Assembly (NCBI GenBank): GCA_964354625.1
Contig: CAYHAK010000034.1
Span: 1 to 19,644 of the forward strand
Reading direction: 5' to 3'
Source of the DNA: DATKKK01 sp964354625
Lineage (GTDB): Archaea; Thermoproteota; Bathyarchaeia; Bathyarchaeales; Bathycorpusculaceae
DNA length: 19,644 nt
Position numbers and translations under genes: made by a program. Below the pieces are notes generated by a model. The model was given only the letters and a program-made list of their open reading frames with translations. It ran no database searches and was not told where the DNA came from. Shown piece by piece: positions 7,966-14,352 of the stretch (position 1 is its first letter; every line of letters begins with the position of its first letter).

Positions 7966-8859
7966 ATGGCAGGAAAAAGTGAATTATTACTTGTTCCCAT
8001 ACATTATTTTGATTGTAAAATTAAAGAAATAAAAATTAATGAATTCATCAAAATTATTAAATTTAATAATGTTTTAAAAAACCTTGTCGAACAAAGTGTT
8101 ATAATCGATAGAAATAGATTACCAAACCTTCCCAAATATCATATCAATCATGCATTAATTATTGATAATAGTCAAAACAAAATATCTATTCTTGATATAG
8201 AAATATGTATGAAACTTTTTAAAAAAGGAAGAATATGTTTTAATGAACATTTCCTATATAATGAAAAAAATCAAAAAATAGAATTAGTCGGATTTGATCC
8301 TATTTTTCCGATATTTTTTCCAAATGAACACTATCAATTAAAAATAAACGAACATGATTCTTTCATCGATTACACTCAAAAAAAATTAACAATACTTCTG
8401 AAAGTGCATCAAAAATTTCCAAATTTTGATACGGCACTTATGGAATTTGTATACTCTCAAGAAACAAGAGATTATATGGAAGAGATAGCAAAATATTGTA
8501 TTTGTTTGGAGGCTATACTTTTTAAGGGAGGTGAAAAGGAAGAACTTTCCTATAAGTTCGCTACAAGACTTGCTGTTCTTATATCGAATAAATATTCAGT
8601 TCGTAAAGAAATTTTTGAATTTGCAAAAGAATTATATAAACTTAGAAGTCAATATGTTCATGGTAAAGGAAAAAAGATACGATCCCGAATTAGAATTCAT
8701 TCAAAAGAATTTTTATTAGGTGATTTTTTAAATCTTTCTGAAGATCATGTTAGAAAAGCAATAGACGAATATTTTTTCTTAGTAACAAAGTTTGAAAATT
8801 CTGAAGATATAATTATCTATTTAGATTCTTTAATGTTGGGAAAAAAGCCAATTAAATAA
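7966..8859 (+). CDS. Apea-like HEPN domain protein, probable ribonuclease
   Basis: A 297-residue protein. Residues about 165-285 match the Apea-like HEPN pattern: YCICLEAILFKGGEKEELSY, then KFATRLAVLIS, then a helix ending in LYKLRSQYVHG. The HEPN catalytic motif R-x4-H is present as R227-SQYV-H232. HEPN domains of this kind usually act as metal-independent RNases and are frequent in antiviral and toxin-antitoxin settings. The N-terminal half (residues 1-150) is not recognised; it may sense a trigger or bind a partner. No antitoxin gene follows directly; the next gene is convergent, seven bases away. Separated from the McrC-like gene by 283 bases with its own TATA-like sequences, so it is probably an independent unit or an accessory abortive effector (inference). 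Confidence -1.
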   Translation: MAGKSELLLVPIHYFDCKIKEIKINEFIKIIKFNNVLKNLVEQSVIIDRNRLPNLPKYHINHALIIDNSQNKISILDIEICMKLFKKGRICFNEHFLYNEKNQKIELVGFDPIFPIFFPNEHYQLKINEHDSFIDYTQKKLTILLKVHQKFPNFDTALMEFVYSQETRDYMEEIAKYCICLEAILFKGGEKEELSYKFATRLAVLISNKYSVRKEIFEFAKELYKLRSQYVHGKGKKIRSRIRIHSKEFLLGDFLNLSEDHVRKAIDEYFFLVTKFENSEDIIIYLDSLMLGKKPIK

Positions 8860-8866
8860 TTATTTT

Positions 8867-9064
8867 TTAATAATCAATATATCTCCACCAATTAGCCTCA
8901 AGAAGACCTTTACATGTTCTATGAACTAAAACACCACGGTGGTATGTTCCAGTTCCAGGATAAACAACTCGTCCACATACGACGCAAGTCTTTCTATATG
9001 GCGATCTCTCAGGCATATTAAAACAACAATTGTAATAGGGAAGGTATGCTATTAAATTTTTCAT
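8867..9064 (-). CDS. Small zinc-finger protein, function unknown
   Basis: A 65-residue basic protein. C27-x2-C30 (KTCVVCGR) and H48-x2-C51 (LVHRTCKG) form a single CCHC treble-clef-like zinc site, followed by a tryptophan-rich tail (ANWWRYIDY). It could bind nucleic acid or mediate protein contact; no named family was recognised. It is real rather than a chance frame because ATAGGAG lies directly upstream of its ATG at normal distance and the cysteine pattern is orderly. That ribosome binding site is one arm of a 7-bp inverted repeat (9070-9087), so its translation may be controlled by RNA folding. It diverges from the HNH nuclease gene and converges with the HEPN gene. Confidence -1.
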   Translation of the reverse strand: MKNLIAYLPYYNCCFNMPERSPYRKTCVVCGRVVYPGTGTYHRGVLVHRTCKGLLEANWWRYIDY

Positions 9065-9069
9065 TATTT

Positions 9070-9087
9070 CTCCTATTGTTATAGGAG
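9070..9087 (-). promoter_or_regulatory. Hairpin that masks the ribosome binding site of the zinc-finger gene
   Basis: A perfect inverted repeat: CTCCTAT (9070-9076), four-base spacer, ATAGGAG (9081-9087). Read on the minus strand the transcript is CTCCTAT-AACA-ATAGGAG followed by AAATA and ATG, so the whole Shine-Dalgarno sequence is paired with an anti-Shine-Dalgarno immediately upstream. A TATA-like stretch (minus strand, about 9121-9131) would start transcription near 9100 and include the hairpin in the leader. It may equally be a DNA operator. Confidence -1.
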
Positions 9088-9168
9088 TAATTTCGATATC
9101 CTTTACAGGAGTTTAGCGCAATACTATAAAGACTATAAGTTTAATAATAAGTTTAGAATTGATTATTT
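9088..9168. promoter_or_regulatory. Divergent promoter region between zinc-finger and HNH genes
   Basis: About 80 bases serve both genes. On the plus strand, TTAATAATAA (about 9141-9150) lies roughly 24 bases before the HNH ATG at 9169, which has no ribosome binding site, consistent with a leaderless message. On the minus strand a TTTATAGTAT-like box overlaps 9121-9131. AGGAGT occurs twice (9083-9088 and 9103-9108). Box assignments are tentative. Confidence -1.
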
Positions 9169-9723
9169 ATGCCACCACCGGTAGTCAAAACAGTTAGAGA
9201 TGAAATTTATTGGCAGTATGCAAAGTTGATTTCGAAATCTGCTGGTTTTGGGATTAATCAAAGAGCATTTCAGATGGAACGATTTATTGCCCTTCGAGAT
9301 GGAAAAATTCATTGGTCATCTACCATACGAGAATGGGTTAAGGAGCATGAAAAACCAGATGAATGCATTTATTGTGGTTCAAAAGGGAATTTAACAATCG
9401 AGCATATTTTACCACGATCCTGTGGGGGACCAGATATTCCTGATAATGCAATTAAGGTTTGTAAAAACTGCAATTCAAGTAAAGGTGGGAAACGTCTCTA
9501 TGAATGGATTGGAATAAAAAATAAGGATAAAATCCCGAGAATTGCTGAAGGTAAATATCTTAAATTGTTATATGAGCTTCATGAAAAATTAGGGACACTC
9601 AATAATTCAAAGGACGACTTAACGGTTCAGTTATGTCCAAAATGTGATCTATCACCTCTCTGTAAAGATGAGGGTCACGAAGGGAAATTGACAGTGTATT
9701 GTCTTGAAGGGATATTTACTTAA
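9169..9723 (+). CDS. HNH endonuclease with extra C-terminal zinc motif
   Basis: A 184-residue protein with a classic HNH domain at residues about 64-108: C66-x2-C69 (CIYCGS), catalytic H79 in TIEHILPRS, GGPD with N93 (PDNAIKVC), and C98-x2-C101 (CKNCNSSKG). The zinc cysteines hold the beta-beta-alpha-metal fold, and H79 would activate water for DNA cleavage. A second cysteine group in the tail (C156, C159, C165, C178) may bind another zinc ion. The first 60 residues, rich in aromatic and charged residues, are not recognised and might bind DNA. Stand-alone HNH proteins occur as homing nucleases, restriction enzymes and phage packaging factors; nothing here points to a phage. The diverging zinc-finger gene may be its partner (inference). 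Confidence -1.
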   Translation: MPPPVVKTVRDEIYWQYAKLISKSAGFGINQRAFQMERFIALRDGKIHWSSTIREWVKEHEKPDECIYCGSKGNLTIEHILPRSCGGPDIPDNAIKVCKNCNSSKGGKRLYEWIGIKNKDKIPRIAEGKYLKLLYELHEKLGTLNNSKDDLTVQLCPKCDLSPLCKDEGHEGKLTVYCLEGIFT

Positions 9724-9754
9724 AAACAATAGATAATTGAATATAAGATTAATC

Positions 9755-9832
9755 TATTATAAAAAAATTAATCGAACGATGATGAATGGGAGTTAATATC
9801 TAATGGAAATGATATCTAAAATGTTAAAATAG
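9755..9832 (+). promoter_or_regulatory. Promoter and possible 9-residue leader frame before the HD gene
   Basis: TATTATAAAAAAA (9755-9767) is a TATA candidate. Downstream, GGGAG (9788-9792) precedes ATG 9803, opening a nine-codon frame (MEMISKMLK) that stops at 9830-9832, 14 bases before the HD gene start. The leader frame and true start share similar surroundings (TATCTAATGGAA and TATCAATGGAA), so this may be a duplicated start region rather than a regulatory peptide. Low confidence. Confidence -1.
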
Positions 9833-9846
9833 ATAGGAAGATATCA

Positions 9847-11343
9847 ATGGAAGAAATTAAAATCGAATGTTTTGTAAACGATGCAGTACATGGAAGAATA
9901 GGTTTAACAAAAATAGAAAAACAACTCATTGATACTGGCGAATTTCGTAGACTCAAGGGAATAAAACAATTAAGTTTTGGGCAAGTAAAATATCCAAGTG
10001 CAACTCATACAAGATATAATCATTGTATAGGAACATTGTTTGTAACTAATAGGTATATAGATACTTTAAGAGTTAATGTATCCGCTAAATCATTAAAACA
10101 AAAATTAGAAAAAAACGTTCAATTATTAAGAATAGGAGCTTTATTACATGATATCGGTCATTCAGCATTTTCTCATTCTGTTGAACAAGCACTCCGCGAA
10201 CATATCGAATGGTATGGAGAGAAAATAGATCATGAGTATTTTACAAAAAAAATTATTCTAGATCATAAAAAAGATATATATAAAATATTAAAAAATAATT
10301 TTTCAGACGATGACATAAAAATTATCGTTTATATCGCGACAGGAAATTTAAAAGGAATAGATCCTAATTTAAGATTTTTAGTAGATATTCTAACTGGTGA
10401 TTTTGGTTCAGATCGAGTCGATTACTTATTGAGAGATTCACATCATGCAGGTTTAGCTTATGGAAAGATTGAGTTTGAGCAACTCGTATCTGAATTATGT
10501 ATAAAGAAATTTGCAGATAGTAATCGACTTTGCATCAAGTATGATGATACGAGAATAGGCATACATGCATCGACCGCGCTAGAATTAGGAAGATGTTATC
10601 ATTTTTCTTCTTTGGTTTTCCAACCAGAAATTAGATGTTTAAATGTACTTTTAAAATTATTAATTGAGGAATATTTGGAGAACATACATAATAAAAAATT
10701 AGAGATTAACAAATTTTATATGGATTATAATGATCCACAACTCTTACAGAAATTGGAACATTTTAAATTTAAAAAAATTAAAAACGCAACTCTTTTATTG
10801 CAAGCTATAAAAGAAACACAAACAGATAATTTTTATATAAACTATGAAAACATAGATGATTTACTTCCTCAACTTGTTTTTTTGCTCTATATAATACTTC
10901 AAGACAAAAAGATTTATTACAAATTTAGATCAGAGATTGAGGAAGAAATAAGAAAAAAGAATAAACTAGATAGTGATCAATGTTTAACTTTTGATATAAA
11001 CATTAACGGTAAAAATGGATTACCCACCGAAATGTATATCGATGTTGAGAATTATCGAAGTGTCTTTGTTTCTGATAAATCTCCATTGTTAACAAAATTA
11101 GCAGAACACTTAACAACAATTGGTTCGGTCAGTATTTTTTCTACGAAGAAATTAAACAATATAAATTTCAATCATTTGTTATGGACGAAAGCAAAAACTT
11201 ATGTTCAAAAAGTCCGCAAAGGAAAAACGTTATCGGAAGAATATTTATTGAAAAATTTATATTATTTATGTGAAAAACGAGAAAAAGACCTTTCATTCCA
11301 TGACCATTCTCAAACAGACTTTAAAAGAATGTTTCCGGCGTAG
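9847..11343 (+). CDS. HD-domain phosphohydrolase, SAMHD1/dGTPase-like (COG1078)
   Basis: A 498-residue protein of the HD superfamily. The N-terminus VNDAVHGRIGL, then RRLKGIKQL and YPSATHTRYNHCIGT, matches COG1078/SAMHD1-like dNTP triphosphohydrolases. The metal ligands are in place: H59 (YNHCIGT), H101-D102 (ALLHDIGHSAFSH) and D189 (FGSDRVDYLLRD). Such enzymes remove triphosphate from dNTPs, and depletion of dNTPs is an established antiviral mechanism of relatives. The start has TAGGA (9834-9838) eight bases upstream. The frame ends at TAG 11341-11343, but the same frame stays open for 97 further codons up to 11637, so the protein may originally have been about 596 residues. It precedes a DnaQ-like exonuclease gene and probably shares a transcript with it. 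Confidence -1.
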   Translation: MEEIKIECFVNDAVHGRIGLTKIEKQLIDTGEFRRLKGIKQLSFGQVKYPSATHTRYNHCIGTLFVTNRYIDTLRVNVSAKSLKQKLEKNVQLLRIGALLHDIGHSAFSHSVEQALREHIEWYGEKIDHEYFTKKIILDHKKDIYKILKNNFSDDDIKIIVYIATGNLKGIDPNLRFLVDILTGDFGSDRVDYLLRDSHHAGLAYGKIEFEQLVSELCIKKFADSNRLCIKYDDTRIGIHASTALELGRCYHFSSLVFQPEIRCLNVLLKLLIEEYLENIHNKKLEINKFYMDYNDPQLLQKLEHFKFKKIKNATLLLQAIKETQTDNFYINYENIDDLLPQLVFLLYIILQDKKIYYKFRSEIEEEIRKKNKLDSDQCLTFDININGKNGLPTEMYIDVENYRSVFVSDKSPLLTKLAEHLTTIGSVSIFSTKKLNNINFNHLLWTKAKTYVQKVRKGKTLSEEYLLKNLYYLCEKREKDLSFHDHSQTDFKRMFPA

Positions 11344-11637
11344 GGAAAACTAAATATTGAGCTTAAAAAAACAGAAGATAACCCTTATACTGATTTTGAA
11401 AATTTGGTCGGTAGTTTTTGGTACAGTAAACATTTATATGAAGATTTGATGATTCTATCTGGCTTCTCTCTTATCAACATCGTTTTTAAACCAGTAGCAA
11501 TAGGAGAAGATGGAAAACCAATTGGTAATAAAGAAATTTTTACAGAGTTCATAAAATCATTTGTTAAAAGATATGATTTTTACATTCGAAGAGATGGTGA
11601 GAAATATCTAAGAGAAATTCTGAAAGAAGATATATAG
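11344..11637 (+). pseudogene. In-frame continuation of the HD gene beyond its TAG, or remnant of a small gene
   Basis: Directly after TAG 11341-11343, in the same reading frame, 97 codons remain open and end at another TAG (11635-11637). The product looks protein-like (TDFENLVGSFWYSKHLYEDL in its first part). No start with a ribosome binding site exists: the only early candidates are TTG 11404 and the later ATG at 11449, within the stretch that already reads as protein. The terminal TAG forms part of AGGTG, the ribosome binding site of the next gene, as in the McrB/McrC junction, so this frame was probably translated recently. Readings: nonsense mutation in a longer HD gene, true stop followed by a decayed gene, or stop read-through. 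Confidence -1.
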
Positions 11638-11645
11638 GTGCAAAA

Positions 11646-12308
11646 ATGAGTTTATTATTTTTAGATATAGAGACGTATGTTAGTGAAGAGGAACCAAACT
11701 CTGGATTAAATCCTTTTTATCCTAGTTCAAAAGTTATTGTTATTACTTATAATTACTATGAAAAAAACTTACTAAAATATTCAGAGATTAAAAAGCCAAT
11801 GATTTTAAAAGAATGGGAACATAAAAAAAATGGAGAAAAAATAATTTTAACCTCGTTTTATAATTTTTTAAGGAACAAAATTAAAGAAGACAGATATTTG
11901 GATAAAAAAGGAAACAATAGATGTGACCTAACTATTGTTGGCTTTAACCATATTAAATTTGATTTACCCTATCTTTTTAGTAGATTATTAATTTATTCAA
12001 TTGACAATGAAAAAAATATTTTTCGATATATCTTTAGTGAATCAGCAAACACGGATTTAATGCAATTAACTCAATTAATTTCAAATACATCGTTAGAAAA
12101 AGATAAACTTATGGCAATCAGTCAAAAAAATTTGTGTGAATATTTCGGTCTGCCTGTAAAAAAAGCAGATGGTAAAGAGTTAAGTAAATTTTATGATCAA
12201 AAACGATACGATTCAATTTTAAATTATATCGATGAAGAATTTACATTCGAACGATTATACTTGATCTTCGTTGATATTATGAAAAAAAATTTCTATTTTA
12301 ACATATGA
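11646..12308 (+). CDS. DnaQ-like (RNase H fold) 3'-5' exonuclease, probably frameshifted at the 3' end
   Basis: A 220-residue protein. D7 and E9 in LLFLDIETY and D106 in VGFNHIKFDLPYLF give the first three acidic residues of a DEDD exonuclease, in an arrangement like the family-B polymerase exonuclease group. A last acidic residue is likely at D196 (NYIDEEFTFERLY), but neither the histidine nor the tyrosine spacing is standard, so activity is uncertain. AGGTG (11636-11640) overlaps the upstream stop, five bases before the ATG. At 12279 the frame enters ATG and a run of eight A residues; removing one A would carry the frame on into KKISILTYEEFREQ, so either this gene is frameshifted or it overlaps a decayed small gene. 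It probably works with the HD phosphohydrolase (inference). Confidence -1.
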   Translation: MSLLFLDIETYVSEEEPNSGLNPFYPSSKVIVITYNYYEKNLLKYSEIKKPMILKEWEHKKNGEKIILTSFYNFLRNKIKEDRYLDKKGNNRCDLTIVGFNHIKFDLPYLFSRLLIYSIDNEKNIFRYIFSESANTDLMQLTQLISNTSLEKDKLMAISQKNLCEYFGLPVKKADGKELSKFYDQKRYDSILNYIDEEFTFERLYLIFVDIMKKNFYFNI

Positions 12309-12510
12309 AGAATTTAGAGAGCAGTTAAAAATGTTGTCTTTTTAAATATGAGAAAGAAAAAAACTTGAAAAGTCATCTTGAAGAATTAGAGATTCTCTCG
12401 AATTAATTGAGAAAAATAAATTCATTATAAAAAACTCGGAAGATATATTAAATGAATACGCCACAGAATATGGTATTTCTTTAGAAAAAGAACTGGTGGA
12501 TTTTCTGTAA
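12279..12510 (+). pseudogene. Frameshifted remnant of an approximately 75-80 codon coding sequence
   Basis: Three successive frames read as one plausible protein. First: MKK, shift in the A run at 12282-12289, then ISILTYEEFREQLKMLSF to a stop near 12343. Second, after a one-base change: KYEKEKNLKSHLEEL. Third, after a change near 12392: SLELIEKNKFIIKNSEDI, then LNEYATEYGISLEKELVDFL, ending at TAA 12508-12510. The composition (charged, helical) is constant across the pieces. It may be the lost C-terminus of the exonuclease or a separate small gene overlapping it. Function is unknown. Confidence -1.
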
Positions 12511-12567
12511 TTAGTCATGTTGAATACTGTTAGGGATAGTATTTAAAAATTGTAAAATACGATGTCT

Positions 12568-12727
12568 CTCCCGTTGCTCCAGGAGTAATACTTTCACTGA
12601 CCCCAACGGGAGTATATAAGGAGAGAAATCCTTACTTTTCTCCATATAACTAAGGTCAAAATTGACCCCCAGATGCTATGAACATCCAGGGGGTCCGAGA
12701 CCACAATACTGGTGGTATTATGACCCC
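12568..12727 (+). promoter_or_regulatory. Integrase promoter set in a cluster of inverted repeats (possible operator or attachment region)
   Basis: TATATAA at 12613-12619 is the clearest TATA box of the window. Overlapping or flanking it are: CTCCCGTTG (12568-12576) with CAACGGGAG (12604-12612), whose right arm occupies the BRE position next to the TATA box; TAAGGA (12617-12622) with TCCTTA (12629-12634); GGTCAA (12654-12659) with TTGACC (12662-12667); and GACCCCC (12664-12670) with GGGGGTC (12689-12695). TGACCCC occurs three times (12598, 12663, 12721). Such a density suggests protein binding by the integrase or a repressor, or an attachment site. Confidence -1.
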
Positions 12728-13718
12728 AAATGAAACACATGGAGAAATTAGTAGAAATAATTTTTTACAATTGAGGCTGGGAGAACTATCAAATCAACAT
12801 GAAAACACTTTTTCTGAGGTTATTACACAAACTACGATAAAGTCAGAAACGAATATAAATCTGGATAAAGAAACCGCAGATATCTTGATAAAATATCGTC
12901 AGCATCTCGATCTCAATTATCGGAAGAAAACAACGATACTGAACTACTATTATTACGTCCGACTCTTCCTCAGATGGATAAACAAACCACTAAAAGAGAT
13001 TACACATGAAGATATGCTGAACTGGAAGGGATACCTCATTCATATCTTCAAGAAAAACGGTAACGCACGGCGAGTCATGTCTGTGAATCATTTCACCAAA
13101 TGGCTGGAAAGAACCGATCTTAAGATTCCTGTACCGGGTCAGGAACACAGCAACAAAATCGTGCTTAGTGAACAAGAACTTAATCAGTATATCGAAGTAA
13201 GCAAAGAAAATCCACTATGGCACATGATCGCACTTTTTCAAATAGATGGACTGCTACGGCCAAGTGAATTCAGCATCCTAAAAATCAGTAACATGGATCT
13301 GGACAACCAAACATTTTATCTCGATGATACCAAGACAGGAAACAACTACATTATCCTCAGTCCACGACTTGTAGAAACAATTAAAAATTATATTCCATGT
13401 CGAGAACCACTGCAAGAATTTGAAGACTATCTTGTGATTCTTCCACATGGAACATACAAAGGAAAAGCACCACAACCATTCGGAGGATTCATCAAAAAAC
13501 AAACAAAAATAATAGCACAAAAAGCAGGAATAAAAAAATACGTAGCACCCTACATCATCAAACCATCATCAATAACATGCGACTTTAACAAACAAGTAAA
13601 TCCAAAAATCATCCAACGAAAAGCACGCCATAGCAAAATCGAGACAACACTACAATATGATCATGTCTCGGATGAAATGGTAAGAGAATATTTTAAAAAA
13701 CAAGATATGAAATTGTAG
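12720..13718 (+). CDS. Tyrosine recombinase (Xer/phage integrase family) with altered catalytic box
   Basis: A protein of 332 residues from ATG 12720, chosen because GGTGGT (12711-12716) precedes it; an in-frame ATG at 12678 adds 14 residues but lacks a ribosome binding site and its codons overlap an inverted repeat. A SAM-like N-terminal DNA-binding domain (YYYVRLFLRWINKPLKEIT and following) is followed by the catalytic domain. Numbered from 12678, visible residues are R194 (DGLLRPSEF), K219 (DTKTGNN), H318 (QRKARHSKIETT) and nucleophile Y327 (LQYDHVSDE). The usual H-x-x-R-H box reads Y292-I-I-K295-P296, so its histidine and arginine are replaced. It may be inactive or belong to a divergent subfamily. 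Codon use is more G+C-rich than its neighbours, a sign of separate origin. It would catalyse site-specific integration or excision. Confidence -1.
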   Translation: MTPNETHGEISRNNFLQLRLGELSNQHENTFSEVITQTTIKSETNINLDKETADILIKYRQHLDLNYRKKTTILNYYYYVRLFLRWINKPLKEITHEDMLNWKGYLIHIFKKNGNARRVMSVNHFTKWLERTDLKIPVPGQEHSNKIVLSEQELNQYIEVSKENPLWHMIALFQIDGLLRPSEFSILKISNMDLDNQTFYLDDTKTGNNYIILSPRLVETIKNYIPCREPLQEFEDYLVILPHGTYKGKAPQPFGGFIKKQTKIIAQKAGIKKYVAPYIIKPSSITCDFNKQVNPKIIQRKARHSKIETTLQYDHVSDEMVREYFKKQDMKL

Positions 13719-13719
13719 A

Positions 13720-13761
13720 TTATTGGGTCAGACTGATTAGTCAAGATATCTTGACCAATAA
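13720..13761. repeat. Nested palindromes just after the integrase stop
   Basis: GTCAAGATATCTTGAC (13740-13755) is a perfect 16-bp palindrome. An overlapping alternative pairs TTATTGGGTCA (13720-13730) with TGACCAATAA (13752-13761) with one bulged G, enclosing GACT-GATT-AGTC (13731-13742). The TCAA/TTGACC halves resemble the repeat upstream of the integrase (12654-12667). It may be a terminator, an integrase or regulator binding site, or part of an attachment site. Confidence -1.
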
Positions 13762-13827
13762 GTAAATTAATCAATTATCATTTAATCTTATTATATTATT
13801 TACATTAAATAGTGTTTGGATGTGAAA

Positions 13828-14340
13828 ATGGCGGTTAAAAAAAATTCAACTGTTACAACAACAAAAACTGAGATATTATACGAAACAACAAAATATTCAC
13901 TGGAACATCAATGGGATGTATTCAAACATACGGATTCAAATGTTTCGACAATTTTAGCGTCAGCAGGCACATTATTATCGATATTTTTAGGAATTCAAAT
14001 ATATGGATTTAAAATATTAGAAAAATTAGCCTTAAATTATCAAACATTTTTTTTCATAGTTGTAGTCGGATGTCTATTTATTTCAATTATTTTTACAATT
14101 TTTGCTTTGAGAAATTATATAACTCTCCATATAGATCCGATTGAAATAATAGCTCATTCGAGTAATAAATCAGATTTAATAATTAGACAAGAAACTACAA
14201 AAGCATTAGCATTTTCTTGGTTTAAAAATCAAAATACCATTAGTAAAAAAAATTTTTATATAAGATTAGCCTACATTTCATTGTTAATTGGATTAATATT
14301 ACTTCCTTGTTCCTTTATATTTTCGGGATTAGAAATTTGA
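13828..14340 (+). CDS. Three-helix membrane protein, possible defence effector
   Basis: A 170-residue protein from ATG 13828; a TTG at 13816 in frame is less likely because GGATGTGA (13818-13825) serves the ATG. Three hydrophobic segments are evident, about residues 39-58 (VSTILASAGTLLSIFLGIQI), 72-94 (starting QTFFFIVVVGCLFIS) and 146-166 (RLAYISLLIGLILLPCSF). The segment before helix 1 (HQWDVFKHTDSNVSTIL) resembles, by eye, the amphipathic entry of small membrane effectors found with cyclic-nucleotide defence systems, where a helix with D-x-K/N precedes the first membrane span. This is a weak likeness and no nucleotide cyclase is present here. It is followed after 12 bases by a zinc-ribbon gene, so the two probably act together. 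It lies between an integrase and an integrase relic. Confidence -1.
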   Translation: MAVKKNSTVTTTKTEILYETTKYSLEHQWDVFKHTDSNVSTILASAGTLLSIFLGIQIYGFKILEKLALNYQTFFFIVVVGCLFISIIFTIFALRNYITLHIDPIEIIAHSSNKSDLIIRQETTKALAFSWFKNQNTISKKNFYIRLAYISLLIGLILLPCSFIFSGLEI

Positions 14341-14352
14341 AAGTGAATTATT

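Noticed and set aside
11341..11343. TAG read as pyrrolysine
   Set aside because: Several other genes here end in TAG with little or no open frame behind it, and no Pyl genes are visible in the window; kept only as one possibility.
11404..11637. A separate 77-residue gene starting at TTG 11404
   Set aside because: No ribosome binding site, and protein-like sequence in the same frame extends upstream directly to the HD gene stop; described as continuation or remnant instead.
12678..12719. Integrase start at ATG 12678
   Set aside because: No ribosome binding site; the 14 added codons overlap the GGGGGTC repeat arm. ATG 12720 with GGTGGT upstream is preferred, although the longer form cannot be excluded.
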